A DNA stretch of 64,000 nt from Pseudoxanthomonas sp. X-1. GTDB lineage: Bacteria > Pseudomonadota > Gammaproteobacteria > Xanthomonadales > Xanthomonadaceae. Numbering within the stretch: the stretch's first letter is position 1; each line of letters begins with the position of its first letter. Below the pieces are notes generated by a model that saw only the letters and a program-made list of their open reading frames with translations, did not search any database and was not told where the DNA came from. Position numbers and translations under genes: made by a program. Positions 17,412-27,640 of the stretch are shown piece by piece. The stretch lies in NCBI RefSeq assembly GCF_020042665.1, contig NZ_CP083376.1, positions 124,001 to 188,000 of the forward strand, read 5' to 3'.

Positions 17412-18686
17412 ATGCCTGTCCGCAACACCTCGCCGCGTCCGCGCCGCCATCGCATCGCCGTCGGCGCCTGCCTGATGGCCATGGTCGGCAGTGGCCATGC
17501 CGCCACCTTCGGCAATGAAGACGCCAACATCGAGTTCTTCGGCAACCTGTATCCGCAGTACCAGTGGACCTCCTTCGGTCAGCACACCGCGGTCGGCAGC
17601 CGCGTCAGCACGCTGACCACCAAGTCCAACACCAGCACCACCCTGCGCAGCGTCACCGACAAGCCGGATGCGGACCGGGTCAACTGGTCGCAGTCGTTCT
17701 TCGCCGTGCGCGGCCATTACCGCTTCAACGAGGACTGGAAGGTCGGCTTCCGCCTGGACGAGCAGGTCACCGAGCCTTACGACAACAGCGAGTACTTCAA
17801 CCGCAGCCGCGACGCCTTCGTGTACGTGGAGCACCGCGTGCTGGGCACCTTCACCGGCGGACGCATCAACAGCATCCTGTCCAACTGGGGCGACCCGGTG
17901 CGCATGCTCGGCGTGAGCGAGAGTAACTTCGTGTCGACCTCCGCGTTGCTGGGCGGCGCGGCCTTCGGCACCGGCAGCCGCGCTGGAACGACGACCTGGG
18001 TCACCCGCGCCAGCCAGGGCTACAAGTGGGAGAGCGCCAGGTGGAACGGCTTCTCCCTGGGCACCAGCTACATGCCGCACCGGGACGGTCCGGACTACGG
18101 CCGCCCCCGTCGCGCCTATTCCTACGGCATCCGCTGGGAGCAGGGGCCCTGGTACGCCGCGCTGCAGTACGAGCGGCACACCAACCACCTGGTGATCAGC
18201 GGCGTGCCGACCACCACGCCGGCGGCCACTTCGATCACCAACCAGGGCGGCGGCTCGCAGGACCGCAACCTGCGCCTCAGCGCCGCCTACCAGACCAAGC
18301 GCTTCAAGCTGGGCGTGGATCTCTCGCGCGTGCAGTACGCCGAAGACCCGACCGCGGCCTACGGCAAGTTCAAGTCCTACACCGTGCCGACCTGGAAGGT
18401 CAGCGGGGAATGGCAGGCCACGCCGAAGCTGACCCTGGCGGCGAACTACATCCATGCCGGCGCCGGCCACTGCGTGCTGTCGGGCGCGGCGCAGTGCAGC
18501 ACGTACGGGCTGGGCGCGCAGGCCTACAACATCGGCGTGCAGTACAGCCTGTTCAAGTACACCTCGCTGGTCGCCCTGGCCGGGCGCATCGACAACGGCG
18601 TCTCGTCCAGCTACGGCTCGCCGGTGCGCGCGCCGGTGGGCGCCACGGTCGACAACGTGGCCCTGGGCCTGCACGTCAAGTACTGA
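17412..18686 (+). CDS. Outer-membrane porin (general bacterial porin type)
   Basis: 424 residues. Signal peptide with cleavage near SGHAATFG. The mature part is a string of amphipathic beta-strands rich in Tyr/Trp (SFFAVRGHYRFNEDWKVGFRL, AYNIGVQYSLFKYTSLVALA), ending VALGLHVKY. It probably lets the acidic substrate of this cluster cross the outer membrane before the MFS transporter takes it up. It follows the hydrolase gene by 95 bp; ribosome-binding site GGAGGG. Confidence 0.8.
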   Translation: MPVRNTSPRPRRHRIAVGACLMAMVGSGHAATFGNEDANIEFFGNLYPQYQWTSFGQHTAVGSRVSTLTTKSNTSTTLRSVTDKPDADRVNWSQSFFAVRGHYRFNEDWKVGFRLDEQVTEPYDNSEYFNRSRDAFVYVEHRVLGTFTGGRINSILSNWGDPVRMLGVSESNFVSTSALLGGAAFGTGSRAGTTTWVTRASQGYKWESARWNGFSLGTSYMPHRDGPDYGRPRRAYSYGIRWEQGPWYAALQYERHTNHLVISGVPTTTPAATSITNQGGGSQDRNLRLSAAYQTKRFKLGVDLSRVQYAEDPTAAYGKFKSYTVPTWKVSGEWQATPKLTLAANYIHAGAGHCVLSGAAQCSTYGLGAQAYNIGVQYSLFKYTSLVALAGRIDNGVSSSYGSPVRAPVGATVDNVALGLHVKY

Positions 18687-18780
18687 AGGCCCGCCGGACG
18701 ACTTCTCCCCACGCAGCGTTTTGCCGCCGGCCGGTCTGGCGGACCGCGGCGCCGCCTGACACCCTGATGCGAGATTCCCA

Positions 18781-20100
18781 ATGAGTTCCCAGGTGCAATC
18801 CTCTTCCGCAACCGGCGTGGCCGAGCCCTCGCTGGCCGACGCCACCTACCGCAAGATCAAGTGGCGCATCCTGCCGTTGATCATGCTGTGCTACACCGTG
18901 GCGCTGATCGACCGCAACGTGATCGGCTTCGCCCGCCTGGACTTCATGCACCAGCTGGGTTTCAACGAGGTCATGTACGGCATCGGCACCGGCATGTTCT
19001 TCATCGGCTACTTCGTGTTCGAGGTGCCCAGCAACCTGTGGCTGCAGAAGATCGGCGTGCGCCTGACCTTCCTGCGCATCATGATCCTGTGGGGGCTGGC
19101 CTGCGCGGCGTTCGCGATGATGACCTCGCCGACCGAGTTCTACCTCTATCGCTTCCTGCTGGGCGCGGCCGAGGCGGGCTTCTTCCCGGGCGTGCTGCTG
19201 TACATCACCTTCTGGATCCCCAAGGCGCGCCGCGCCAGCGTCACCGCACTGTTCATGGCCGCGCTGCCCATCGCCGGCATGCTCGGCGGACCGCTGGCGG
19301 GCACGATCATGCGCCTGTTCGACGGCGCGCTTGGTCTGCACGGCTGGCAGTGGTTGTTCATCGTCGAAGGCCTGCCGGCCTGCGTGCTGGGCGTGGTCGT
19401 CTACTACTTCCTGGACAACAAGCCGGCCGACGCCAAGTGGCTGACGGCCCCGGAGAAGGCGCTGGTCCAGGCCGACGTGGACCGCGACAGCGCCGCCTCG
19501 CCGGGCCAGCACCACTCGCTGTGGCAGGCCTTCGGCGACAGGCGCGTCTACATCCTGTCCTTCGTCGCGCTGGCGGTCTTCAGCGGTGCGGCGGCCAATG
19601 CGTACTGGATCCCGACCATCATCAAGAACTCGGGCATCAAGGACGTGCTGCACGTCGGCCTGCTGTCCTCGATCCCGTTCCTGGCCGGCCTGGTCACCCA
19701 GTTCCTGGTGGCGCGCCACTCGGACAAGGTCGGCGAGCGCCGCTGGCACGTGGCCCTGTGCCTGGGCACGGCCGCCGCCGCCTGGCTGGTGCTGGGCACG
19801 ACCCACCTGACCACCGCCCCGGCGATCGCGCTGCTGACCGTGTGCACCGCGGCCACCCTGGGCGCGACCGGGCCGTTCTGGACCCTGCCAGGCAGCACCT
19901 TCTCCGGTCCCAAGGCGGCGGGCAGCATCGCGCTGGTCACCACGCTGGCCGGCCTGGGCAACGTGTTCGTGCCGATGATCGTCGGCGTACTGATCGACAA
20001 GACCGGCACCCTGGCCGCCTCGCAGCTGGCCTACGGCACGCTGCTGCTGGCCGGCGCGATCACCATCGTCGCCGCCACCCGCGCGCCGGCCCGGCCCTGA
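18781..20100 (+). CDS. MFS organic-anion transporter (ACS family)
   Basis: 439 residues, about 12 membrane helices. N-terminal RILPLIMLCYTVALIDRNVIGFA and the FIGYFVFEVPSN and FYLYRFLLGAAEAGFFPGVL segments are typical of the anion:cation symporter family (tartrate, phthalate, hexuronate carriers). It predicts a carboxylic-acid substrate for the neighbouring CoA-transferase and crotonases. Between the porin and thiolase genes, same strand. Confidence 0.87.
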   Translation: MSSQVQSSSATGVAEPSLADATYRKIKWRILPLIMLCYTVALIDRNVIGFARLDFMHQLGFNEVMYGIGTGMFFIGYFVFEVPSNLWLQKIGVRLTFLRIMILWGLACAAFAMMTSPTEFYLYRFLLGAAEAGFFPGVLLYITFWIPKARRASVTALFMAALPIAGMLGGPLAGTIMRLFDGALGLHGWQWLFIVEGLPACVLGVVVYYFLDNKPADAKWLTAPEKALVQADVDRDSAASPGQHHSLWQAFGDRRVYILSFVALAVFSGAAANAYWIPTIIKNSGIKDVLHVGLLSSIPFLAGLVTQFLVARHSDKVGERRWHVALCLGTAAAAWLVLGTTHLTTAPAIALLTVCTAATLGATGPFWTLPGSTFSGPKAAGSIALVTTLAGLGNVFVPMIVGVLIDKTGTLAASQLAYGTLLLAGAITIVAATRAPARP

Positions 20101-20127
20101 CTTCCCCCCTCGTTTCACGGAGTTTCC

Positions 20128-21327
20128 ATGCAGGACGTTTTCCTCTGCGATGCCGTGCGCACGCCGATCGGCCGCTACGGCGGTGGCCTGGCGCCGGTGC
20201 GCGCCGACGATCTGGCCGCGCTTCCGCTGCGCGCGCTGATGCAGCGCAATCCCGGCGTGGACTGGTCGGCGCTGGACGAGGTCTTCATGGGCTGCGCCAA
20301 CCAGGCGGGTGAGGACAACCGCAACGTCGCGCGCATGGCGCTGCTGCTGGCCGGACTGCCGAAGGAGGCGCCCGGTGTCACGCTCAACCGGCTGTGCGCG
20401 TCCGGCATGGAGGCGGTCGGCGCGGCGTATCGCGCCATCGCGCTGGGCGAAATGGAACTGGCGATCGCCGCGGGCGTGGAGTCGATGTCGCGCGCGCCGT
20501 TCGTGATGGGCAAGGCGGGCAGCGCCTTCGGCCGCGATCAGAGGCTGGAGGACACCACCATGGGCTGGCGCTTCGTCAACCCGCAGCTCAGAGCGCTGTA
20601 CGGCGTGGACACCATGCCGCAGACCGGCGACAACGTGGCGGCCGACGACGGCGTGTCGCGCGAGGACCAGGATGCGCTGGCCCTGCGCAGCCAGCAGCGC
20701 GCCGCCCGCGCCCAGGCCGCGGGCTACTTCGCCGCGGAGATCGTGCAGGTGCGCATCCCGGGGCGCAAAGGCGAGACCGTGGTCGACACCGACGAACATC
20801 CGCGCCCGCAGACCGATGCGGCGACCCTGGCCGCGCTCAAGCCGGTGAACCCGGGCGGCACGGTGACGGCCGGCAACGCCTCGGGCATCAACGATGGCGC
20901 CGCGGCGATGATCGTGGCCTCGGCCGCCGCCGTGCAGCGCCACGGCCTGACGCCGCGCGCACGCGTGCTGGGGATGGCCAGCGGCGGCGTCGCGCCGCGC
21001 GTGATGGGCGTCGGCCCGGTGCCGGCGGTGCGCAAGCTGCTGGCGCGATTGCAGCGCCCGCTGCAGGCCTTCGACGTGATCGAACTCAACGAAGCCTTCG
21101 CCGCCCAGGCGCTGGCGGTGACCCGCGCGCTCGGCCTGGCCGACGACGATGCCCGCGTGAACCCGAACGGCGGCGCCATCGCGCTGGGCCATCCGCTCGG
21201 CATGAGCGGCACCCGCCTGGTGCAGACGGCGGTGCACCAGCTGCACGTCGGCGGCGGCAGGCTGGGCCTGGCCACGATGTGCGTCGGCGTCGGGCAAGGG
21301 CTGGCGATCGCGGTGGAAAAGGTCTGA
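20128..21327 (+). CDS. Acyl-CoA thiolase (3-oxoadipyl-CoA thiolase-like)
   Basis: 399 residues. Nucleophilic Cys in [13 protein letters not shown], His in [18 protein letters not shown] and a second Cys in TMCVGVGQG: a complete thiolase active site. It is a close paralogue of PcaF at 52608-53816. It would cleave the 3-oxoacyl-CoA made by the dehydrogenase at 9208, releasing acetyl-CoA. Start 27 bp after the MFS gene. The likeness to PcaF hints at a dicarboxylyl-CoA substrate. Confidence 0.88.
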   Translation: MQDVFLCDAVRTPIGRYGGGLAPVRADDLAALPLRALMQRNPGVDWSALDEVFMGCANQAGEDNRNVARMALLLAGLPKEAPGVTLNRLCASGMEAVGAAYRAIALGEMELAIAAGVESMSRAPFVMGKAGSAFGRDQRLEDTTMGWRFVNPQLRALYGVDTMPQTGDNVAADDGVSREDQDALALRSQQRAARAQAAGYFAAEIVQVRIPGRKGETVVDTDEHPRPQTDAATLAALKPVNPGGTVTAGNASGINDGAAAMIVASAAAVQRHGLTPRARVLGMASGGVAPRVMGVGPVPAVRKLLARLQRPLQAFDVIELNEAFAAQALAVTRALGLADDDARVNPNGGAIALGHPLGMSGTRLVQTAVHQLHVGGGRLGLATMCVGVGQGLAIAVEKV

Positions 21328-21370
21328 CGCTGCGCGATTCGCGCGGCGCCGTGTTCGTGCGACCAGGCAG

Positions 21371-23086
21371 CTAGCCGGCGAGGGCCTGGCGACACGCCTC
21401 CGGCCTGGCGGAAAAGCGCGCGGCGTCCAAGGCGATATGCTGGAGCCTCACCGTCTCCCGCCCGACGGGCCGGAAACGGATGCGATGCTGGCCGGACGCG
21501 TCCTGGGCCACGAGCGTGATCTCGACCTGTGGATCGGCCGGGTTCCCGCCGGACTGCGAGAGCAGCTTCATCCCCTCCCGCAGTCCCGCGGCATAGGCCA
21601 TGGAGGTCGGGTCGAGCCCGGTGACGACGTCGCCCTGCCGCGTCGTCGCCTCGGTGTCCCAGCCCCTGTCGAACACCGGTGTGTCGACGGAGACCACGCG
21701 GGCGCATTCGCCAAAAGCGTCGTCCGGCAGCAGCACGGGCGCTGCGTGGTCGACGTACCTGGAGAGATCCGGCCGCAGGTCCAGCCCGTCGTGGGCCGCC
21801 GCGGCGACCAGCGCGTCCTGCAGCCCAAGCGCGGGATCCGCCTGCGCGCGTCTGCGTTGGTCCTGGAGCACATCGTCCAGGCGCGTGCGCCCGCCGGAGC
21901 GCTGACGCAGGCGGCGATCCCAGACCGCCGCCAGCAGCGCCCCGCGCTGGTACGGCATCATGCGGGCGCGCTCGTCCTTCCAGAAGCGATCGGCGACGAC
22001 GGCATTGGGCGAGGTGCGATACGGCGAGCGGGCGTAGCGCGCGAGGGCCTCGTTCCACTCTTCGACGAACTGCTCCGGCGAAAGCAGGCCCGCCCGCAGC
22101 ATCAGCCTGCGCGCGAAGAAGTCGGTGAACCCCTCGCTGATCCAGTACGTCCGGGCCTCGGTCGCGTCTTCGGTATGCCCCAGCTGCCTTGGATTCCAGC
22201 TATGGAAATATTCGTGCGCGAGGAACCAGGCCAGATCCGGCAATGGCGTGTCCTGTCCGATCCAGGTGGCGAAGGCATCGCCCAGCCCCGTCCCGCTGAA
22301 TCCTGTCTGCTTCGGTGCAGAAGCCAGGGAAACGGCCGTGATGAGGAAGGGGCCTGCATGGGCGTCGCCCCAGAACGCGCGCTCGGACGCGATGACTTTC
22401 TCCGCGAGGCGTGCGAAGTCGGACATGTCGAAACCGAAATGGCCGATGGAGGCGACGCGCAGTCGATCGTCGCCCAACCGCAGGGTCGAGACCCGCAGGT
22501 CGCGGCCGCCGATGGCCACGCTTTCCCGGATGTCCTTGCCCGTGCGCGGTTGGTGCATCAATCCTTGCGGGTGTTGCGCGTCCGAGGCGAAGCCGATGCC
22601 ATGCGGACCGCGCCAGGCGAACGTCGCCGGCAGCGCTTCGCGTCCGGCGGGCTGGGCATAGAGCGAGAACCCGACCGCGTAGAACCAGTCTGGACGCACG
22701 ATCGGATCCGGCTGCCTGCTGTTCGAGACATCGGGCGCGGCCTGCTGGGCCGACACGATCCGATAGCGCATCACCAGCGGCGCGCCTGGGGCGGAGTCCA
22801 CGATGCGTCCGCCATGGGGCGCCGCCTCGGTGCGGCGCGCACCTTCGACCGAGACATCGCGCGCCCACTGGCCCAGATGCTCCTCGCCCGCCCACTGGTC
22901 AGCCCAGTCGATCACGGTCCGCCCGGACGCATCGGCATCGAGCCGGATGGTCACATCGAGCGCGGTGATCCGGTCGCCATCCATCTCGGCGCTCAGTTCG
23001 TAGTGTGTGGGGGAGCCGCCGTGTGGCTGGCCGGAAACCAGCGACAACAGCGTCAGCGCACCTGCCAGCGCATGGGGTGGTATCAC
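21371..23086 (-). CDS. M61-family metallopeptidase
   Basis: 571 residues from a GTG at 23086, chosen for its strong ribosome-binding site (AAGGAGGACC) and the hydrophobic signal-like start (PPHALAGALTLLSLVSG). Zinc motif HEYFHSW with the downstream glutamate in WISEGFTDFFARR, as in glycyl aminopeptidases. A PDZ-like segment (MAYAAGLREGMKLLSQSG) lies near the C-terminus. Probably periplasmic. Convergent with the thiolase gene and not evidently part of that pathway. Confidence 0.85.
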   Translation of the reverse strand: MIPPHALAGALTLLSLVSGQPHGGSPTHYELSAEMDGDRITALDVTIRLDADASGRTVIDWADQWAGEEHLGQWARDVSVEGARRTEAAPHGGRIVDSAPGAPLVMRYRIVSAQQAAPDVSNSRQPDPIVRPDWFYAVGFSLYAQPAGREALPATFAWRGPHGIGFASDAQHPQGLMHQPRTGKDIRESVAIGGRDLRVSTLRLGDDRLRVASIGHFGFDMSDFARLAEKVIASERAFWGDAHAGPFLITAVSLASAPKQTGFSGTGLGDAFATWIGQDTPLPDLAWFLAHEYFHSWNPRQLGHTEDATEARTYWISEGFTDFFARRLMLRAGLLSPEQFVEEWNEALARYARSPYRTSPNAVVADRFWKDERARMMPYQRGALLAAVWDRRLRQRSGGRTRLDDVLQDQRRRAQADPALGLQDALVAAAAHDGLDLRPDLSRYVDHAAPVLLPDDAFGECARVVSVDTPVFDRGWDTEATTRQGDVVTGLDPTSMAYAAGLREGMKLLSQSGGNPADPQVEITLVAQDASGQHRIRFRPVGRETVRLQHIALDAARFSARPEACRQALAG

Positions 23087-23303
23087 TTCGGTCCTCCTTG
23101 GCGATGCGAGCGATCGCCCGGGTGGGCCTATCGCATGCCGCGTGCCAACCGTCAGCGCCCATGGCACGGCGCGTTTTTGATGCAAGGTGTCCGATCGGAC
23201 ACCGTCGCGTGTCCGGTCGGACGCGCGGCGTGGGCGCAGGCGCGTGCCCGCCACCAGGGCGGATCCCAACGCATCGTGTGGATCGACTAGGACGCCGGGC
23301 AAC

Positions 23304-23327
23304 AAAAAACCCCCGATCGCTCGAGGG
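23304..23327 (-). terminator. Terminator of the tRNA-Arg gene
   Basis: Minus-strand stem CCCTCGA/TCGGGGG with a GCGA loop (one G-U pair), followed by TTTTTTG, about 35 bp past the tRNA 3' end. Confidence 0.7.
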
Positions 23328-23361
23328 CCTTGGCTGCTCCGTCATGATCCGGAGCGAGTGC

Positions 23362-23438
23362 TGGCGCGCCTGGAGGGATTCGAACCCCCGACCAATGGCT
23401 TCGGAAGCCACTACTCTATCCGGCTGAGCTACAGGCGC
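23362..23438 (-). tRNA. tRNA-Arg (anticodon CCG)
   Basis: 77 nt with encoded CCA. The acceptor stem GCGCCTG pairs with CAGGCGC; the D-arm begins GCTCAGCCGG, the anticodon loop is TTCCGAA (anticodon CCG) and the T-arm loop is TTCGAAT. It reads the CGG codon, common in this genome. No integrase or attachment-site duplication is visible beside it. Confidence 0.96.
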
Positions 23439-23554
23439 ATGGTGCAACAGACGCCGCGGCGGGCCGACGGCGGCGCGCATTATCGCTGAAAAGATCGGCG
23501 GACGCGAACCTGGGAATCGGCACTGCGGGAAGGGCGGCCCGCGTGGGACGGCCT

Positions 23555-23596
23555 CATCGCCGCCGTGGGCCACAACGGCCATGGGGCGGCTCCCAC
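23555..23596. repeat. REP-type repeat, imperfect copy
   Basis: CATCGCCGCC followed after 18 bases by TGGGGCGGCTCCCAC, matching the arms of the element at 3004-3103 with a shortened, altered middle. Directly upstream of ubiA. Confidence 0.5.
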
Positions 23597-23621
23597 GGAA
23601 GCGGCCTGCTACCCTTTCGCG

Positions 23622-24518
23622 ATGGCTTACGAACGATTCGATGCGCCGCCGGTGCGGCCGCCCGGGCGGCTGGCGGAGTACTGGAAGCTGGTCCGCGGCG
23701 ACCGGCCGATCGGGGTGCTGCTGCTGCTGTGGCCGACCTGGTGGGCGCTGTGGCTGGCGGCCGGTGGCCTGCCGCCGTGGTGGACGCTGCTGGTGTTCAC
23801 CGCGGGGGTGTGGCTAACGCGCTCGGCCGGCTGCGTGATCAACGACTACGCAGACCGCTGGCTGGATCCGCAGGTCGAGCGCACCCGGGAGCGGCCGCTG
23901 GCCGCCGGGCGGGTCAGCGGCCGCGAGGCGCTGTGGGTGTTCGCGGTGTTGATGCTGGTGGCCTTCGGCCTGGTGCTGACCATGAACCGGCTGACCATCG
24001 GCCTGAGCGTGGTGGCCGCCTTCCTGGCCGCCAGCTATCCGTATCTGAAGCGGTACACGCACCTGCCGCAGGTGTACCTGGGGCTGGCGTTCGGCTTCGG
24101 CATCCCGATGGCCTTCGCCGCGGTGCAGGGCACGGTGCCGGCGCTGGGCTGGCTGCTGTACGTGGCCAACATCCTGTGGGCCACCGCCTACGACACCTGG
24201 TATGCCATGGTCGACCGCGAGGACGACCTGCGCGCCGGATCGAAATCCACCGCCATCCTGTTCGGCGATCTGGACCTGGTGATCCAGGGGCTGCTCTACG
24301 CGCTGGTGTTCGTGGCGCTGGCGCTGGTCGGGCGCCAGGCCGCGCTGGGCTGGCCGTACTGGCTGGGCCTGGGCGTGGCGGTGGCGCTGGTGGCCTACGA
24401 GTTCTGGCTGTGCCGGCACCGCGAGCGCGGGCCCTGCTTCCGCGCCTTCCTGCACAACAACTGGGTCGGCGCGGCGGTGTTCGCCGGGATCGCGGTGTCG
24501 CTGACGCTCAAGGCCTGA
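23622..24518 (+). CDS. ubiA: 4-hydroxybenzoate polyprenyltransferase
   Basis: 298 residues from [11 protein letters not shown]. Both prenyl-diphosphate/Mg motifs are present: [15 protein letters not shown] and [20 protein letters not shown], within eight or nine membrane helices. It prenylates 4-hydroxybenzoate in ubiquinone synthesis at the inner membrane. No ubiC lies next to it. Confidence 0.95.
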   Translation: MAYERFDAPPVRPPGRLAEYWKLVRGDRPIGVLLLLWPTWWALWLAAGGLPPWWTLLVFTAGVWLTRSAGCVINDYADRWLDPQVERTRERPLAAGRVSGREALWVFAVLMLVAFGLVLTMNRLTIGLSVVAAFLAASYPYLKRYTHLPQVYLGLAFGFGIPMAFAAVQGTVPALGWLLYVANILWATAYDTWYAMVDREDDLRAGSKSTAILFGDLDLVIQGLLYALVFVALALVGRQAALGWPYWLGLGVAVALVAYEFWLCRHRERGPCFRAFLHNNWVGAAVFAGIAVSLTLKA

Positions 24519-24630
24519 CGCGCCGCGGGCGCGCGGCGGTGCGGCCTTCGCCTAGACCATCGTCCAGCAGACCGCGCCGGGCCGGCGCCTGGACAATGCG
24601 GGCCGGCGATCCGACGGCGAGGGCAGGCTC

Positions 24631-26067
24631 ATGGCAGCGAACGAAGGCGAGGCCCGACAGGGCGTGATGGCCCGCGCGGCACTGCGCAGCGCTGCCTGGG
24701 CCGAGAAGTGGTTCCCCGATGCCTACGTGTTCGCGGTGCTGGGCGTGATCCTGGTGGCCATCGCCGCGATGCTCGCCGGCGCCACGCCCAAGGCCACGGC
24801 CGAGGCCTTCGGCGGCGGCTTCTGGAGCCTGATCCCCTTCACCATGCAGATGGCCTTCGTGGTCATCGGTGGCTACGCGGTGGCGACCGCGCCGATCGTG
24901 GCGCGCTTCATCGACCAGCTGGCCCGGGTGCCGCGCAGCGGGCGCGGGGCGATCGTGTACGTGGGCCTGGTGAGCATGCTGGCCTCGCTGCTGAGCTGGG
25001 GCTTCTCGCTGGTGTTCGGCGGCCTGCTGGTGCGCGCGCTGGCCAGGCGCGGCGAGCTGAAGATGGACTACCGTGCCGCCGGTGCCGCGGCCTACCTCGG
25101 GCTAGGCGCGGTGTGGGCGATGGGCCTGAGCTCCTCGGCCGCGCAGCTGCAGGCCAACCCGGCCTCGATGCCGCCGGGCCTGCTGGAGATCACCGGCGTG
25201 CTGCCCTTCACCGAGACGATCTTCCTGTGGCAGTCGATCGTGCTGACCGCGGTGCTGATCGGGGTCTCGCTGCTGATCTGCTGGGTCACCGCACCGCAGG
25301 GCCGGGCCGCGCGTACCGCGGCCGACTTCCCCGAGGCGGCGCAGAGCGAGCCGGACAAGGTGCTGCCGCCGCGCACGCGTCCGGGCGAATGGCTCGAATA
25401 CAGCCCGCTGCTGACCGTGCTGCTGTCGCTGCTGGCCTTCGGCTGGCTGGCCGGCGAGTTCGCCTCTAAGCCGGTGGTCACCGCGATCGCCAGCCTGAAC
25501 ACCTACAACTTCCTGTTCCTCTCGCTGGGCCTGCTGCTGCACTGGCGTCCGCGCAGCTTCCTCAACGCAGTGGCCAAGGCCGTGCCCAGCACCACCGGCG
25601 TGCTGATCCAGTTCCCGCTGTACGGCGGCATCGCGATGATCCTCACCGGGGCCAAGGGCGCCGATGGCGACACCCTGGCGCACCACCTCTCGCAGCTGTT
25701 CGTGCACGTGGCCACGCAGGACACCTTCCCGGCGGTGATGGGCGTGTACTCGGCCATCCTGGGCTTCTTCGTGCCTTCGGGCGGCGGCAAGTGGCTGATC
25801 GAAGCGCCCTACGTCATGCAGGCGGCCAACGAACTGCACGCCCACCTGGGCTGGGCGGTGCAGGTCTACAACGCCGCCGAGGCCCTGCCCAACCTGATCA
25901 ACCCGTTCTGGATGCTGCCGCTGCTGGGCGTGCTGGGGCTGAAGGCGCGCGACATCGTCGGCTTCACCTTCATCCAGCTGCTGGTGCACATCCCGCTGGT
26001 GATCGGCCTGCTGTGGCTGCTCGGGCTGACCCTGCCCTACGTCCCGCCGGTGATGCCGGCGGGTTGA
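24631..26067 (+). CDS. Short-chain fatty acid transporter (AtoE family)
   Basis: 478 residues, many membrane helices. It matches the AtoE/TIGR00366 pattern: EKWFPDAYVFAVLG near the N-terminus, LSWGFSLVFGGLL, and GFFVPSGGGKWLIEAPYVMQA. It probably imports butyrate-like acids by proton symport. Stands alone; no atoDAB genes are nearby. Confidence 0.85.
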   Translation: MAANEGEARQGVMARAALRSAAWAEKWFPDAYVFAVLGVILVAIAAMLAGATPKATAEAFGGGFWSLIPFTMQMAFVVIGGYAVATAPIVARFIDQLARVPRSGRGAIVYVGLVSMLASLLSWGFSLVFGGLLVRALARRGELKMDYRAAGAAAYLGLGAVWAMGLSSSAAQLQANPASMPPGLLEITGVLPFTETIFLWQSIVLTAVLIGVSLLICWVTAPQGRAARTAADFPEAAQSEPDKVLPPRTRPGEWLEYSPLLTVLLSLLAFGWLAGEFASKPVVTAIASLNTYNFLFLSLGLLLHWRPRSFLNAVAKAVPSTTGVLIQFPLYGGIAMILTGAKGADGDTLAHHLSQLFVHVATQDTFPAVMGVYSAILGFFVPSGGGKWLIEAPYVMQAANELHAHLGWAVQVYNAAEALPNLINPFWMLPLLGVLGLKARDIVGFTFIQLLVHIPLVIGLLWLLGLTLPYVPPVMPAG

Positions 26068-26075
26068 GCGAGGAC

Positions 26076-26624
26076 TCAGGCCGCCAGGCGATGCCCGCGC
26101 AGGCGGAAGGCGACCACCAGCTGCAGCACGCCGTAGACGATCGCGCCGATGCCGAACCACAGCGCCATCGTCAGCAGCCCGGCCGCCGGGTAGAAGAAGA
26201 ACAGCACGCCGAGCAGGATCGACAGCACGCCGCTGAGCACCAGCAGCCACTCGCCGCGGATGTGCTTGCGCACCTGCACGGCGAACACGATGCGCGCCAC
26301 GCCGGCGATCACCAGCCACACCGCCAGCAGCCACAGCAGCGCGGCGGCCATCTGCGCCGGCTGGGCGATGGCCAGCACGCCGAAGGCGATCGAGATCAGC
26401 GCATAGAGCGCCAGCAGCCAGCGCGGCAGCGCGTGTTCGCGACTAAAAGCACTGATCAGGCTGACGAGGCCATCGGCCAGCGAGAAGGCGCCGAAGACCA
26501 GCACCAGCGCCAGCACGGTGCCGCCCGGCCAGATCAGGGTGGACACGCCGAACAGCACGGCCACCAGGCCGAACAGCAGGAACACCCACCAACTGCGCGA
26601 AACCGGAACGGCGGCGAAGGACAT
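26076..26624 (-). CDS. HdeD family membrane protein
   Basis: 182 residues from MSFAAVPVSRSWW. Six hydrophobic helices in three repeats of the DUF308 type (FGVSTLIWPGGTVLALVLVFG and ILLGVLFFFYPAAGLLTMAL). HdeD in E. coli is linked to acid resistance; the function here is unknown. Convergent with the transporter gene, only 8 bp apart. Confidence 0.82.
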   Translation of the reverse strand: MSFAAVPVSRSWWVFLLFGLVAVLFGVSTLIWPGGTVLALVLVFGAFSLADGLVSLISAFSREHALPRWLLALYALISIAFGVLAIAQPAQMAAALLWLLAVWLVIAGVARIVFAVQVRKHIRGEWLLVLSGVLSILLGVLFFFYPAAGLLTMALWFGIGAIVYGVLQLVVAFRLRGHRLAA

Positions 26625-26752
26625 CGATGCTCTCCTGGCAGTGGTTCGATGAAACAGACCGGGCCATGGCGCGGGACGGCGCCTTGGCGATCCACGCGGC
26701 AGCGTAACCCCCATAACCGCGCGCCCGCGTGCACGCCGGCGCGGCGCCGCAC

Positions 26753-27454
26753 TCATTCCACCCGCGCACAGACCCAGCCATCCACGCGGCCCACACCGGC
26801 GCGCAGCAGGGCGCGCGTCGCCGCGTGCAGGGTGGCGCCGGTGGTCATCACGTCGTCGACCAGCGCCACGTGCGCGGGCAGGGCGGCGCCTGGCCGTACC
26901 GCGAAGGCGCCGCGCAGATTGCGTCGCCGGGCCGGGGCGTCCTGCTCGGACTGCGGCGCGGTGTCTCGGCTGCGCAGCAACGCGCTGTCCAGGACCGGCA
27001 GATCGAGCCGGCGGCCGAGGGCACGCGCCAGCTCCAGCGCCTGATCGTAGCCGCGGCTGCGCAGGCGTCGGTCATGCAGCGGCACCGGCACCAGCGCCTG
27101 TGGCCGTGGCGCGGCGGACATGGTCTGGGCCATCAAGGCGGCCAGCAGCCTGCCGGCCGCCAGGTCGCCGTGGAACTTCAGGCGCGGCACCAGCCGGTCC
27201 AGCGGCGGGCCGTAGACCAGCGCGGCGACGGTGCGCGTCATCGGCGGCGGGTGCCGCAGGCAGTGGCCGCAGGTCTGCGCGTGCAGCAGCGGCAGCGCGC
27301 AGCGCGGGCAGGCGGTCGTGTTCCAGGGCAGGGCGCCGGCGCAGTCCGCGCACAGGTCCAGGTCGCCATCGCCGCGCGCGCCGCAGACCAGGCAGCGCGG
27401 CGCCAGCAGCGCGCGGCCCAGCCGTTGCAGCCAGTGTGTGGGCGATGCCTCCAT
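26753..27454 (-). CDS. comF: ComF family amidophosphoribosyltransferase-like protein
   Basis: 233 residues. N-terminal zinc-ribbon cysteines ([25 protein letters not shown]) and a C-terminal phosphoribosyltransferase-type loop [17 protein letters not shown]. ComF is needed for DNA uptake in naturally competent bacteria. Divergent from the biotin operon, a common gammaproteobacterial arrangement. Confidence 0.9.
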   Translation of the reverse strand: MEASPTHWLQRLGRALLAPRCLVCGARGDGDLDLCADCAGALPWNTTACPRCALPLLHAQTCGHCLRHPPPMTRTVAALVYGPPLDRLVPRLKFHGDLAAGRLLAALMAQTMSAAPRPQALVPVPLHDRRLRSRGYDQALELARALGRRLDLPVLDSALLRSRDTAPQSEQDAPARRRNLRGAFAVRPGAALPAHVALVDDVMTTGATLHAATRALLRAGVGRVDGWVCARVE

Positions 27455-27640
27455 GCGTGTCGTCCGGGGCGATCCTCGCCATTGCCTGCGGCGACTTTAG
27501 CGCCTGTCGCGCCTCCGGGCGCCAGCCTGGGCCAACGCCGGCGGATGCGCGGCGCCTGCGGGCGCATGGCCGGTCGTTCGGGCCGCCATCGGCTGGATTA
27601 CGCTAGCCGGCCCAGACACGCCAGACGCACAGGACGCAGC

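Noticed and set aside
23362..23438. Integration site of a genomic island at the tRNA-Arg gene
   Set aside because: No integrase, no duplicated tRNA 3' end and ordinary core genes on both sides.
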